DNA from: Diplonema papillatum | Lineage: Eukaryota; Euglenozoa; Diplonemea; Diplonemida; Diplonemidae | Length of the DNA stretch: 64,000 bases | NCBI GenBank assembly: GCA_030068145.1 | Contig: JAPJBO010000572.1 | Coordinates: forward strand, 84,980-148,979 | Reading direction: 5' to 3' | In this document: positions 41,557-53,100 of the stretch, piece by piece | How positions within the stretch are numbered: position 1 is the first letter of the stretch | How the letters are laid out: every line of letters starts with the position of its first letter | Program-made: the position numbers and the translations under genes | The notes under the pieces: generated by a model | Seen by the model: only the letters and a program-made list of their open reading frames with translations | The model's database searches: none | What the model was told of the DNA's origin: nothing

Positions 41557-43351
41557 ATGCAGGCGTTCCAGTCGAGGGCCTCCGTCGGGAGGGTAGCGCG
41601 GGTCGTGGGGCGGCAGGCGTGCGCGAAGCACAGCTGGGTGTCGCCGTTGAGCGCCAACGAAATGCACTGCCTCGAGATGGTCGGGATGCGGAACGAGGAC
41701 CTGGCGTTCGGGAACAGCGTCCGGTCGCTCGGCGTGCTCCGCACGCTGACGTCGTCGCTGTCGTCGCGCGCGGGCGGACGGAACCGGCAGATGTCCGACA
41801 TGATAAGGAACGGCCGAGTGTCCGCCTACCAAAAGATGCTGCAAGAGGTCGAGGCCAGCGGCGCCGACGGCGTCGTCGGCGTCAGCACGTCGATCGGTCC
41901 TCTGAGCGGCCTCGTCGAGTTCAGCTCGTACGGCGGCGCGGTGACGAGAATCGCGAAGGAGCCGCCGTCCTCGCCGCCGGGCGACAAGGACAAGGCGAAG
42001 GACAAAAAGCCGTTCGCGGCGACGTGCTCGGGCGAGCAGTACTACTGCATGGCCGAAGCCGGATTCCAACCCAGGTGCGTCGTCTTCGGCAACGAGGCAT
42101 ACAGCGCGGGGCTCGTAGGCTTCATCGCTGGTTCTTTTCGCCGCATGCTAACGGGAGAGGTCCGTTCCTACTCCGACGTCTTCAACCGAGGTCCGTCTTT
42201 TTTTTCTTAATAGTACATCTGTACTGACGGGAACATTTCCGGAACAACGGTTGCACATGAAAGAGAAAACGAAGCCAACGAAAAAGTGCTAATACGGGAA
42301 ACCCGAGAGAGGTTTATACCCTGTACGCGCGAAGAACAAGAAAAATTTGCATATCATTTTCATCACTTTGGGTCAGTTGATGCTGATAGTCCGTTACTTC
42401 GTTTATCAGTGCAAGCCCCAACTCTGGAAATGTTCTCCCCCCTCCAGCCTCCGTCGAAATATTACAAAGCAGCCCCTCGAGTACTTTCGCTCCAGTTGCG
42501 GGAAACCCACCAAACAGCGCGATCGACTGCTTTGTCCAAGCTGAGAGAAGACGCCTTCAATCAAGGGTGTAACTTCGTCTCGGGCGTCAAACTGTCGGCT
42601 GTCCGGCTGACGTTCATTCAAGAGGTCTCGTTTGTCGGAACCGGCTGCTACCATCCAAATTTGCCCGAGCCAACTTCGCCGGACGAGGTCATCACCTCAG
42701 CCCTTCCCGAAGAGGAGCTGTGGTCCCTGCTGGCCATCGGAAGAAGGCCAATTTCGATCATCACGGGTTGTTCAGTGTACAACCTTGGATTTGGCCGTGC
42801 TTTCGTTGGCTCGCTTCAACAGCTGAAAGGCGGCGAAGCCTCGCGGTACACCGACCTGACTCGACGGGCCCGGGAGAACGTCATGCAACAAATTAGGCAG
42901 CAGGCCGAACAGGTAGGCGCCGACGACGTCGTTTCCGTGCGCATCCACTACGAGCAGATCAGACCAGGTAAACCTTTTTCGAGACTAGAGGTCCTTTGAA
43001 AATGCAATATGAAAAGCCTCTGACCCGCACCGTGCAACGGATCCAATGAAGCGCCTCGGGTCGGTACTGCAGTACTACGACTACGATTCGTGGTGGGAAT
43101 GGGGCTCGGGCCTGCCGAAAGTTCCCAAGGCATCGTACGAAGGCGCGATCGACGGGGTTGAATATGGAACTTCTGCTCGCAGACTTCCCGCCAGTTTCGT
43201 CAACGTTCATGTATCTTTGGCGATCTCGCCGGCGAGCCTTCACACTGGTGGTCATTGGAATTTCCATGGCAACTGGGTTCGAATCCCACGGTGGGCATTT
43301 TTTGTGTCTAACAAATGCAATTTGTCAAGAACAAAAACAGATCGATGGTAG
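41557..43351 (+). CDS. Protein with two YbjQ/UPF0145 domains, three exons
   Basis: The proposed join is 41557-42190, 42473-42967 and 43017-43351 (1464 nt, 487 residues), with introns in phase 1 and 1. The first YbjQ-type domain includes MQAFQSRASVGRVARVVGRQ-like N-terminal sequence, MLQEVEASGADGVVGVSTS and VEFSSYGGAVTRI, then GEQYYCMAEAGFQPRCVVFGN. The second has ALSKLREDAFNQGCNFVSGV, EEELWSLLAIGRRPISIITG, QIRQQAEQVGADDVVSVRI and, after intron 2, GAIDGVEYGTSARR. Bacterial YbjQ forms pentamers and is annotated as putative heavy-metal-binding without proven function. A tandem eukaryotic version suggests a scaffold role (inference). The C-terminal ~45 residues after SARRLPASF look noncoding, so a further intron or different stop is possible. 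The ATG follows a pyrimidine tract suited to SL addition. Confidence 0.7.
42212..42436 (+). repeat. Dispersed repeat forming intron 1 of the YbjQ gene
   Basis: This matches 13320-13553 in inverse orientation and starts with AGTACATCTGTACTGACGGG. It fills nearly the whole 282-bp intron. Confidence 0.65.
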
Positions 43352-43456
43352 CGTACTGTCCTCACTCCCGTTAGATGAACAAAACAGGTTTGAAGGAAGT
43401 GCGCACAAACAAAAACTACTAAACCACAATAAACGCTAAAAAGGACGTAAGTGAAA

Positions 43457-43771
43457 ATGCCCGCCGTTCATCGTGACGACATTGATCTTTCTACTGTGAA
43501 ATGGAAGGACGTGGCCGCGGTTGAGTGGCCCACGGAGGAGGCGAAAGCTGTTGAAAGAACAACTTGTGTGTTCTATCCCTCATGCGACACCGTGCACGCC
43601 GAGGGTGCCAATTGTTACCGGTGTGGTAACAAAGGCGATCAGACCTGCCTGAAGAGCAGGCTGAAAAACAAGCAGGTGGTTGACCGGCTTGGCCTCCCGG
43701 AGGCAAAAAACGCTTGGGTGTGCCCCCCTTGTGCCTGGGCGATAAGCGGTGGTGCGCTGCCTCTCGATTGA
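43457..43771 (+). CDS. Small Cys-rich protein, unknown
   Basis: 104 residues from an ATG nine bases after GTAAGTGAA. Cysteines are arranged as CVFYPSC, CYRCGNKGDQTC and CPPCAW, suggesting one or two zinc-binding sites; the paired CxxC groups with intervening Lys-rich linker recall PHD/ZZ-like knuckles but fit no family clearly. A region of GGGACCCAAC repeats follows. It may be a host gene, or an ORF of the adjacent retroelement on the opposite strand's flank. Confidence 0.45.
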   Translation: MPAVHRDDIDLSTVKWKDVAAVEWPTEEAKAVERTTCVFYPSCDTVHAEGANCYRCGNKGDQTCLKSRLKNKQVVDRLGLPEAKNAWVCPPCAWAISGGALPLD

Positions 43772-43789
43772 GAATGGAAATTGTGTTCG

Positions 43790-43925
43790 AGAATGCAAAT
43801 TAGCCATCCCACACCTTTTGGGACCCAACTTTTCGGACCCAACATTGGACCCACAGCTTTTGGGACTCAACTTTCGGTACCCAACTGTTGGGACCCAACG
43901 TTTGGGACTTTTGGGATCCGGCTTT
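43790..43925. repeat. Short repeat with GGGACCCAAC(T/G)TTT units
   Basis: About eight degenerate copies of a 12-20 bp unit such as TTTTGGGACCCAACTTTTCG. Confidence 0.7.
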
Positions 43926-44013
43926 TGACGAGAACTGCCTTGCAGCAAGGGAGAAGTAAAAACACGTCTTTATACACTCCAGTCCGTAATTTATCAAGTT
44001 GGTAAGACGTGTA

Positions 44014-45128
44014 TCAACTTATGTTCGCCGCTCTTCTGGTAATGATGTCCTGGCAAGACGAGGCTACTAGTAGACGGTCTCTAGCGGGTATCACTGGTAA
44101 GATGTGGTACAGGAAGAGAACCGGCCCGAGGACGGTTCCCTGGGGTACGCCGTGCTTCAGGTGGAACTTTTCGCCGGTAGCACCATCGACTTTGAAAGCT
44201 GCCTTCCTGTTTCGCAAAAAGGACTCGAGCCACACAACTCAGCAAACGCGGTGGCTTTTTCGCGTTCCAGGATAGTGAGCTCCGGGGTCCACCAGGCTTT
44301 GTACGCGCGGCGACCCTGGGTGTGTTTAGGCACAAAGTCGTGAATGGCCCGGCGGAAACAGGAAGCGATGCGTTTGGCGAACTGGGTGTTGGTCGCCGGT
44401 CTGTTGGCGAGAAGGGCTGCGCTCTCAGCCTCTAACCGGATCATCATCTCTTCCCAGTCTGCTCGTTTCCAGGAAAACCATTTGGGCCGAGGGGCACGAG
44501 GCTGCCTGTAACCCCTCGGAACTTCGAAGGCGATCGGATAATGATCGGACTTCCATGAGTCTAGTCTCCTCCAGTTCAGGACGAGACCGGGAGTGCGGGA
44601 AGTGATGACTACATCGGGGGAAGAGTCCCGAATACCCGGCCTCGGCAGCATCGTGTGCACCGCGGGGTTGTTGCAAACCATCGCCGACACTTCGACAAGC
44701 CAGTCCTTCAAGTTGCGTCCGCCCGCGTTGATAGCCCCGTGGGACCAGTCCGGGTGGTGGGTGTTGAGGTCCCCGGCAATGATGACGGTGTCGTCCATTG
44801 GAAAGGGCTCCATGTCGAGGTTTGTGTGGGAGGACTTCGGCGGTGGGTGGTACACGTTGTAGATCTTCAGCGACGGGAGACCGATGCGGGAGATCTCAAC
44901 TGCCACGCATTCTGTTGTTGTATTTTGCAACCAGGCGGGAACGGGGATCTCTTTCACGTGTAGGTTGGCCTTGACGAAAATTAAGACACCTCCGCCTCTC
45001 ACGCCGCCACCCCGGTCCCGCCTAAACCCTGTAGCCGTAGAGGACTGGTGGAGGTGACCGGTGCGTCAACCAGGTCTCCTGCAGGAGGATCACGTCCGGT
45101 TCGTGCGGGTTCGTGGGCGGCTACGCCT
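44014..45128 (-). mobile_element. Non-LTR fragment: endonuclease fused to a scrap of reverse transcriptase
   Basis: Reading leftward, HEPDVILLQETWLTHRSPPP (catalytic Glu) is followed by a frameshift near 45025. Then come RGGGVLIFVKANLHV, IYNVYHPPP, VIIAGDLNTHHPDW, SSPDVVITS and WKSDHYPIAFEV. The element then jumps to VWLESFLRNRKAAFKVDG and KHGVPQGTVLGPVLF, which is the RT motif before the catalytic YxDD box. Linker, fingers and the rest of the RT are deleted. It is a dead element. Confidence 0.82.
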
Positions 45129-45199
45129 CTGCTGATGTTTTCCTCGCCTTGTGACAGATTCTCACGAGCGAAGAAAGAGCCACAGTTGAACGAGACGGA

Positions 45200-46025
45200 A
45201 CGTAGAGCTTCACCAGAACTCAGCTTTGCTTCGCCCGAACTTAACTCACCAGAACTTAGTTGCCCGAACTTTGCTTTGCTTCGCCCGAACGTTGCGTTCA
45301 CCAGAACTTAGCCTCCCCAGAACTTAGCTTCACCCGAACTTTGCTTTGACTTAGCTTCGCCCGAACTTTGCTTTCACTCAGCTTCGCCCGAACTTGGCTT
45401 CACCAGAACTTAGTATCGCCCGAACTTTGCTTTGCTTTGCCCGAACTTTGCTTTCACCAGAACTTAGCCTCCCCAAAACTTAGCTTCACCCGAACTTTGC
45501 TTTGACTTGGCTTCGCCCGAACTCTGCTTCACCAGCTTTGACTTAGCTTCGCTTCACCAGAACTTTGAACTTTGCTTCGCCGAACTTAGCTTCGCCCGAA
45601 CTTTGCTTCGCCCGAACTTTGCTTCACCAGAACTTTGCTTTGCTTCAGCAGAACTTTGCTTCGCCAGAACTTAGCATCGCCCAAACTTTGCCTTCACCCG
45701 AACTTTGCTTTGACTTAGCTTCGCCCGAACTTGACTCACCAGAACTTAGCATCGCCCGAACTTTGCTTTCACCAGAACTTAGCTTCACCCGAACTTTGCT
45801 TCGCCCGAGCTTTGCTTTGACCAGAACTTAGCCTCCCCAGAACTTAGCTTCACCAGAACTTTGCTGCTGACTTCGCCGAACTTAGCTTCACCAAAACTTA
45901 GCATCGCCGAACTTTGCTGCCGAACTTTGCTTTCACCAGAACTTTGCTTTGACTTAGCTTCGCCGAACTTAGCTTCACCAGAACTTTGCTTCGTCAGAAC
46001 TTTACTGTTTCCCGAACTTTAACTG
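45200..46025. repeat. Minisatellite of ~16-17 bp units
   Basis: Units like CTTCACCAGAACTTTG and CTTCGCCCGAACTTAG recur about 50 times with variable TTGACTTAG insertions. The frame is intermittently open but is not gene-like. Confidence 0.88.
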
Positions 46026-46426
46026 CTGCCTCTAGTCTCGCTGGGCGCCGGTCTTTACCGGCGCAAATGTACTTTGTGGTGGTGAGCCACCTTTTGGCTT
46101 CTGCGTGCGTGTGCCGCCTCTGGTGCACGATTGAACCAGCGTTAAACTCCGGAACACCGATCCAGCAACTCTTTTTGTGGCGGTTTTGTGTTTCTAAAGG
46201 AGCCCTGCGCCGCAGGCGCGGAAACTTTTAAACTGTCGCACTTACGGATCAAAGCAGATGGGCCGGTGGTTTCTGCTATGAGAAGATTTTTCGAGACTGG
46301 AGGTCCTATGAACATGCAATGTGAATAGCCTCTATTCGAGCCAACCCGGCTTTTCTAAGTTGCGAAAAGTGTATTGTTTTTGGACTAGATAATAGTGCGG
46401 AGCAAGCTTTTTTTACCTTCCGTGCC
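46026..46426. other. Spacer upstream of non-LTR fragment
   Basis: The stretch TTTTTCGAGACTGGAGGTCC at 46287-46306 resembles 42974-42993 in intron 2 of the YbjQ gene. Otherwise nothing was recognised. Confidence 0.45.
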
Positions 46427-48265
46427 ATGTCCGCAAACCCGCAAGCTCGCACCCTGCAAGAGAGAACAATTGCGGAGGAGAGCATCGGACAGGGCTCCGA
46501 CCGGCTGACGATCTCCCTGGTGAGGGAACTCGAATGGAAGAAGACCGTCACCCTACTGGGTCTAACCTTCGACGAGGAACTGACATTCGACCAGCATGTC
46601 AGCCGAGTGACGGCGGGCGCGGCCAAACACGCGTGCGTTCTCAGGCTTGTATCCGGTGCGGCATGGGGTCATCGTACGAAGACGCTCCGCTCGCTATACT
46701 ACACCTACGTACTCCCGAAGATGACGTACGCCCTGTCGGTATACGGCGCCTTTGCCAGACCGACGACCATGGCGAAGCTGGAGAGCCAGCACAAGGCCGG
46801 GCTTTGCGCCGTCACGGGATGCAGGCGCTCGGCATCCGTGGAGGCCGTTTCGATTGAGTCGCGAGTGCAGCCAATCTCGGTCTATGCCGATCTTCGACTT
46901 GCAACACTGTGCGAGAAGCTGGCGACCTACCCGCAGTGGCGGGACACCCTGGTCCCCACAAACAAGCACGACACGATCGCCGTCAAATACGGACTCCTGA
47001 AGAGGCGCGCGCGGACGGAAGACGTCGACAGGCAGACCCGCAAGGCGAACCCGTTCGCGCCGTGGGAGCCACGGTGCCCCAAAGTGCACATCTCGGCAAC
47101 ACTGAGGAAGAAGTCGGAGGACGTGGAGGCGAACAGAAGGGTAGTGGAACGTGTGTTAGCCGCCCTGCCGACGCCGCTCTTGGTAACCTGGACCGATGGC
47201 TCTGTTGTTGAGGAAACCACAATGGAACCGGCGCTAACAGTCCTCAACGGCACAACGGAACCGACACCCACGGAGACGAAATGGGGAGGAGCCGGGTTTG
47301 CCATCGAATCCGGAGAGAATTGGTCGATACGGAGAAGCGCGCAAGACGATCTTCCCTGGTGGGCGACGAACAGCGGTCCGGCCGGCAAGTGGGCGACAAG
47401 CTACCGGGCGGAACAGGTGGCGATGCAGAGAGCCCTGCGCGTCCTCGTGGGCAGTCTGAGCAGGAGGAACGACAAAACCCTGTGGATACTGACTGACTCG
47501 AGCTCGCTCCTCCAGGACCTCGACCATGGACCACATCGCCAAGTCGACCCAGCCAACATCGAGATCTGGCAGCTGCTGGGCAAGCTCGCCGATCGTGGGT
47601 ACACCATCCACCTCCAGTTCGTCTACAGCCACTGTGGACTGGCCGGGAACGACGAAGCGGATACCCGGGCGAAGACCGGCGCCAGCTCGCCAGGAGAAAG
47701 GGGACCCCGTCCCCCGCTCACGCGATCGACGGCGGCGGCCAGGCACAAGAGCTATGTGCAGAAGAGGTGGTCGGCAGGCGTGCTGAAGGCCCACCCGGAG
47801 TTGGGCTCCCACTACGACGGGAAACTCGCACACGCGCAGATCGTCAACGGGAGGAAACTCCCGAAAATTGATCACCTCACGCGACGGGCCGAGCGTGAGA
47901 TCAGGCAGATCCGCACGGGCCAGCACCGCCTCCTTCGCAATTGGTGCCGGGAGGACTACGACGCGTTAGCGAAGTCCGAACGGAGCTCGAATCGTCCCTG
48001 CCCGCATTGCGGAGAGGTAGCCGAGTGCCCGGTCTCGCACCTTTTCTTGGACTGCGGCCATGAGGGGACGCAAGGGAAGCGTGACCTGATGTGGGAAGTG
48101 GCCTCCCCGTTACGGCGGGAGGGTGGCCAACCGGTGTGGATACCGAGACACGAACAGCTGTGGAGATTGCTGTTCGAACACCCGGAGACGGCACTCGAGT
48201 ACCTGCAAGGGACCGGACTGCTGGAGGAGTACCGGATACTCGTGCCGACCACACCCGACGAGTAG
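46427..48265 (+). mobile_element. 5'-truncated non-LTR retrotransposon ORF2 C-terminus with RNase H
   Basis: The frame is intact for 612 residues. The start is the RT thumb region (VTLLGLTFDEELTFDQHVSR, SLYYTYVLPKMTYALSVYG). An RNase H domain follows at ~250-410: LVTWTDGSV (Asp), YRAEQVAMQRAL (Glu), LWILTDSSSLLQDL (Asp) and YSHCGLAGNDEADTRAK. A C-terminal zinc knuckle CPHCGEVAECPVSHLFLDC lies near 525. The RT core and endonuclease are missing. The sequence shows no frameshifts, so insertion is fairly recent. Confidence 0.85.
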
Positions 48266-48869
48266 CCCACCGAATCCCGCCCGCCCGCCACGAGAACCGC
48301 GACACAAACACGCGAACTCGAGGCCAGCGGATTTGCACGCCCGTAATCGGACTCGGCCCCGACTCAACCACCGCATACCGGGCCCCGCCTCGTCCGTCGG
48401 AGGGACAACCCCCCCGGCCCACGAGAGCGCGTCCGAGGAACAGTCACGACCGTGACTGCGAGACGGCCGACCCCCGACGTCGAAGCAACCTCGAAGAGCG
48501 ACGAAACGAAGGCAAAGCGAAGCGAAGTACAAAATGGAGAACGAGAGTAGGAAGCTAGAGAATTCTACTTCGGCACCTTGCACTTGACACTTTGAACCAA
48601 GAAAGTAGAAAGAGGAGCAGTGGCATTACTAGCGAAAAGCGAATTGATTTGCCCAGTACGTATAGGTTCCTCAAGCATCGCAAACAAAACTGAGGTCCGA
48701 TGCTCACCCGAGAAGGTACGGCTCGGAGGAGACAGCATTGAAACATGAAAGCTGCACGCCCCGACCACGCCCTCGGACTTGGAGTAGGACCTCAAACTTT
48801 TACGTGAACCGAAAACCGTTACCAGAAAGTGAACCAATTTACGTAAACCGGAAACCATTAGCGAACCCA
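48266..48869. other. Presumed 3' region of the non-LTR copy and spacer
   Basis: A GC-rich tail continues to about 48540 with no poly(A) visible. Then come unique sequence and a MITE. Confidence 0.4.
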
Positions 48870-49388
48870 TTACTGGGGGGGGGGTCGAATACAGGAGGTA
48901 CCTTGAATAGAAGAGGTACCTTGAATACAAGAGGCATTTTGGAAATCTGGAAAAAAGTTGGATTTTTTCTTGGTCCGCATAACAGACCTTTTTCGACGGT
49001 CTTCTGATCGCGATGAGCTCCGATGAAGAGAAGCGCGAAAAATAGACCCGGGGACCAAGAATTATGTGCGTCTTTACCAGATGCGGGGCACCGGGCGTGG
49101 AACCCACATTCAATGGAAAGGACGGGAATCGACCCACTGGTTGGTGACATTTGTTTGCTGGCCCGTGTAACAGACCTTTTTCGGCGAATTTGTGTTCGCG
49201 TTCAGCTCCGATGAAGAGAACCGTGAAAAATAGACCCGGGGACCACAAATTACGTGCGTCTTTCAAGAAGAAGGGAGTTCCCGCGGTTTCCGGGTTTGCG
49301 GTACTTTTTTTCCATTTTTTTCCGGGAAATTGCAGGATCGGCACGCCGAATAGAAGAGGTACCTCTTGTATTCGACCCCCCCCAGTAA
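48870..49388. mobile_element. Second copy of the TTACTGGG-end MITE
   Basis: TTACTGGGGGGGGGGTCGAA at the left and TATTCGACCCCCCCCAGTAA at the right. The interior is nearly identical to 19437-19953. Confidence 0.85.
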
Positions 49389-50115
49389 CGAGAACCAAGA
49401 AGGAAAACCAATTTGCGTGAAACAAAAAACCGTTAAACGAACAAGTAGTAGTCATCACTCCATCACAAACAACGCAACGGAGTAAATGGTGGCACAAAGA
49501 ACCACTGTACGCTTGCCCGTTAGAGACCGTCTTGCCTCGTCTTGCCCGGGCTTCGTTCCGCCCTACAGAACAGAACAGAATTTTTGCCATACCAAAGCAC
49601 TTTCTACACCCACCCTCCAGGGAAAGCAACCCGCCCTCTTCCAACACACCTCGACCCCTGCGACACAAAAGGAAAACAAGCGCGTGGCGTGCCTTCCGGC
49701 ACAAAGCGGGCCCAGTAACGCCCCTACCTGCGAGGACACTTGCGGGTGCCTCATGCAAAAAAAAAAACATGGCAGCATGTCAGGAGACAGGGTGAGTAGC
49801 GACACCCCCCCTATGCCAGCACAGTGCGAACCTTGGAGCCACGGCGTCGTGCCTGACGTAGCAGACTCAAGAAGATTAGAAAGGAGCCCCTTCAGCCAAA
49901 CACAACACTCACCAAACCCCTGGGCCAGAGTCCTCCCCCAGGCTCCCAGAGCGCAGGCACTCTCTTTTGCTCAGAGAAGTAAAACACCCCAGACCCAGGG
50001 CGAGACATGTTGTCCGCTTCGAAAGGATAGCCCCCACGCCACACACTTTTCCTCTCTGTCACGCACACAACGGCACCGCGTTCCAGGCGCAGCATTTTCA
50101 GGGCAGCATGTCAGA

Positions 50116-51794
50116 CAGTGTGGGGGCCAGCTACGGTAGCTGGTAGCTCGTGGTAGCTCAAAAAAAATTTTTTTTTTTCATGTCGAATTTGCTCGAAACT
50201 CGCAGGGGACGACCGAAAATTGCGGAAAACAGCAAAAAAACGCACAGAAAATTGTGCTTTTTCGAAAAGAATGGACGGGCGAATGGCCCCAAAGTGGAAA
50301 AACTATCGGTTCCCATTTGACAATGTCTGGGCTGTCCAATCGCGCTCCAGCTGCCCTGCGGAAGTGAAAGCCAACGAACCACAAAACAATCTTTCGTTTT
50401 CGGGTCTATTTTTCACGGTTCTCTTCATCGGAGCAAGAGACGAGCAAAAAAAACGGCGAAAAAGGTCTGCAACGTGGACCAGCGGGAGAATGACACCAAC
50501 CAGGGAATCGATTCGCGTCCACCCCATTGCAACCCTGGTGGTTTCCACGCCCACTGGTCTGCATGTTGTAAAGATTCACGAACCACGCACATACTTTCTG
50601 ATCCCCGGGTCCATTTTTCATGGATCTCTTCATCGGAGCTGATCACGAGCAAAAATTCGCCGAAAAAGGTCTGCTACGTGGACCAGCGAAGAAATGTCAC
50701 CAGCCAGGGGATCGACACCCGTCCTTGCCAATGCGCACCTGGTGGTTTCCACGCCCGGCGTTCTGCATCTGATAAGACCCACAAGCCATGCACGTACTTT
50801 GTGGTCCCCGGGTCTGTATTTCACCGTTCTCTTCACCGGAGCTGAGTACGAGCAAAATCTCGCCGAAAAAGATCTGCAACGTGGACCAGCGAAGGGATGT
50901 CACCCACCAGGGGATGGATACCCGCCCTTCCCAATGCAAACCTGGTGGTTTCCACGCCCGGTGCCCTGCATCTCATAAAGACCCACGATCCATGCACATA
51001 ACTTTCGATCCCCGGGTTTATTTTTCACAAATCTCTCCATCGGAGCTGATCACGAGCAAAATTTCGTCGAAAAAGGTCTGCTGCATGGACCAGCGAAGAA
51101 ATACCACCACCCGGGGGATCGATACCCGTCCTTCCCATCGAATCCCAAAGCAAACCTGGTGGGTTCCACGCGGCGGCGCCCTCCGCCTTGTAAGGACTCA
51201 CGAACCATGACACACTTTATGGTCTCCGGGTCCATTTTTCACGGATCTCGTCATCGAAGCTGATTGTGAGCTAAAATTCATCGAAAAAGGATTGCTACGT
51301 GGACCAGCGAAGAAATGTCATCAGCCAGGGGATCGATACCCGTCCTTTCCAATGCAAGCCTGATGGTTGCCACTCCCGGTTCCCTGCAACTTGTAAGGCC
51401 CCGCAAACCACGCACATACTCTTAGCACCCCGAGTCAAATTTTCACGGATCTCTTCATCGGAGCTGATCGCGAGCAAAAAATCGTCAAAAAAGGTCTGCT
51501 ACGACAGCCTGTGTGGATCGGCAAAAAAATCCCAACCAGTCTGAGCCACCAATGGCTGGTGGCTGCCACTGACTGCCCGTGGCTGTCACCTACACTGACC
51601 AGGGGGGGTCGAAAAAAGCCGGAAAAAGGCATTTCGTCACGTTTCATTGCATTTTTTTGCATTTTTTGGCCCTGAATACCGGTACATTTCCAGTTTCGGA
51701 CACAATCCATTTTTTCCACTTTTTGAGCTACCACGAGCTACCCGGTAGCTCTGGTAGCTCAGCTACCGGTAGCTGGTAGCCAGCCCCCACACTG
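50116..51794. mobile_element. TIR element, 1679 bp, 7-bp TSD, satellite-filled
   Basis: The ends are CAGTGTGGGGGCCAGCTAC and the inverted CTACC...AGCCCCCACACTG. TGTCAGA flanks both sides (50109-50115, 51795-51801) as a target-site duplication. Subterminal GGTAGCT(GGTAGCT) repeats lie at both ends. The interior holds five units of the ~205-bp satellite. No transposase is encoded. Confidence 0.88.
50400..51490. repeat. ~205-bp satellite, five units, inside the TIR element
   Basis: Unit landmarks are GGGGATCGATACCCGTCC, GGTGGTTTCCACGCCCGG, CGGGTCTATTTTTCACGGAT and TCGTCGAAAAAGGTCTGCTA. Landmark positions at about 50499, 50707, 50911, 51115 and 51329 give the period. Confidence 0.88.
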
Positions 51795-52594
51795 TGTCAG
51801 ATGAGGGTGAGTAGCGACACCCCCCTAAGCCAGCACAGTGTACCACGGGATTTGGATTCGACGAAAAAGGACGCTTTTTCTCTCCCCCCAGCCCCTGACA
51901 CACCAAAGCAAGGGCTTTCAGCCCTCGGAGACCCTGCCTGACACGAAGGACGCGCAACCGACATTTCATTGTCGGTCCCGAGTGTCAGGTCAATCTGCAC
52001 CTTCACAAGGTCAGAACCCCCTGCACGTAGCTCGTCTGACGAGTGCCCGGCGTGTGGGGGGATGCGTAACTTGCCTAACGGGCCGAAACGGGGGTCTCCG
52101 CGTGATGCCTATACCAAAGCACTTTCTACACCCACCCTCCAGGGAAAGCAACCCGCCCTCTTCCAACACACCTCGACCCCTGCGACACAAAAGGAAAACA
52201 AGCGCGTGGCGTGCCTTCCGGCACAAAGCGGGCCCAGTAACGCCCCTACCTGCGAGGACACTTGCGGGTGCCTCATGCAAAAAAAACACCAACGAACGAA
52301 ATAGAACACACACAAAGAGGGCGGAAGGCAAAACCCCGCCGAACACAGAGTCTGGACGGTGGAAAGGAGTGCGGAGGTAAAAACGCACCACACCCCAGGG
52401 CCGGTGCCCGGCGGGATTTTGGGGCAGCATGTCAGGAGACAGGGTGAGTAGCGACACCCCCCCTATGCCAGCACAGAGCGAACCTTGGAGCCACGGCGTC
52501 GTGCCTGACGTAGCAGACTCAAGAAGATTAGAAAGGAGCCCCTTCAGCCAAACACAACACTCACCAAACCCCTGGGCCAGAGTCCTCCCCCAGG

Positions 52595-53100
52595 CAGTGT
52601 GAGGTTTAGCTACAAAAAGCTATAGCTAGCTACAGCGTAGCTTTTTGTAGCCTTTTGTAGCCTTTTGTAGCTCTTTTTTTTGGGGGGGGTTCCCAGCCCA
52701 TTCAGGATACTTTTCGCCCCAATTTCTTCAGTTTCGAAGTTTTCTGGGCATATTTTGGCGTGTTTCCTGGCACCTGCTTTGCCCTGTGCACTGAGGCCTC
52801 ACTGCCGGGCCCGCTGCAGCTTACCGAGCCTCAGTGAGGGTCGGTGAGGCTGCAACCACGCAGGCGGCGAGGGTGATGCATCAGGGACTCTAGAAGCTTC
52901 TACTCTGGCTGACTTTTACTCCTTTCCCTCCTTCCCAGCACCCCTCCCACCTCTACCAAGGCCCCGCACAGCCCCGTGATAGAGTCACGGAGTGAGCCGC
53001 TTATCGAAGTAACAACCCCACACCGACGGACGAGAACCCGGAACGCCAGACCGGTGACCGGCAACCACAAACACAGCCGCCAGCCAGGGCGACAACAGAG
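52595..53100. mobile_element. Left end of another CAGTGTG-family TIR element
   Basis: CAGTGTGAGGTTTAGCTAC followed by many TAGCT and GTAGC boxes interrupts the duplicated host block right after CCCCAGG. No matching right end was found, so it is truncated or rearranged by later insertions. Confidence 0.6.

Larger units (their letters stand above)
49480..52594. repeat. Large imperfect tandem duplication interrupted by transposons
   Basis: 49590-49940 and 52108-52590 share long identical stretches (for example ACCAAAGCACTTTCTACACC). The junction block GCAGCATGTCAGGAGACAGG, with GGTGAGTAGCGACACCCCC, occurs at about 49772, is split by the element at 50116-51794, and occurs again at 52426. The frames inside are not protein-like. 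Confidence 0.7.

Noticed and set aside
43230..43310. A tRNA gene suggested by GGGTTCGAATCCCAC and a following T6 run
   Set aside because: No complementary acceptor strand, D-arm or anticodon arm could be placed upstream. It may be a tRNA-derived scrap or chance match inside the last exon or 3' UTR of the YbjQ gene.
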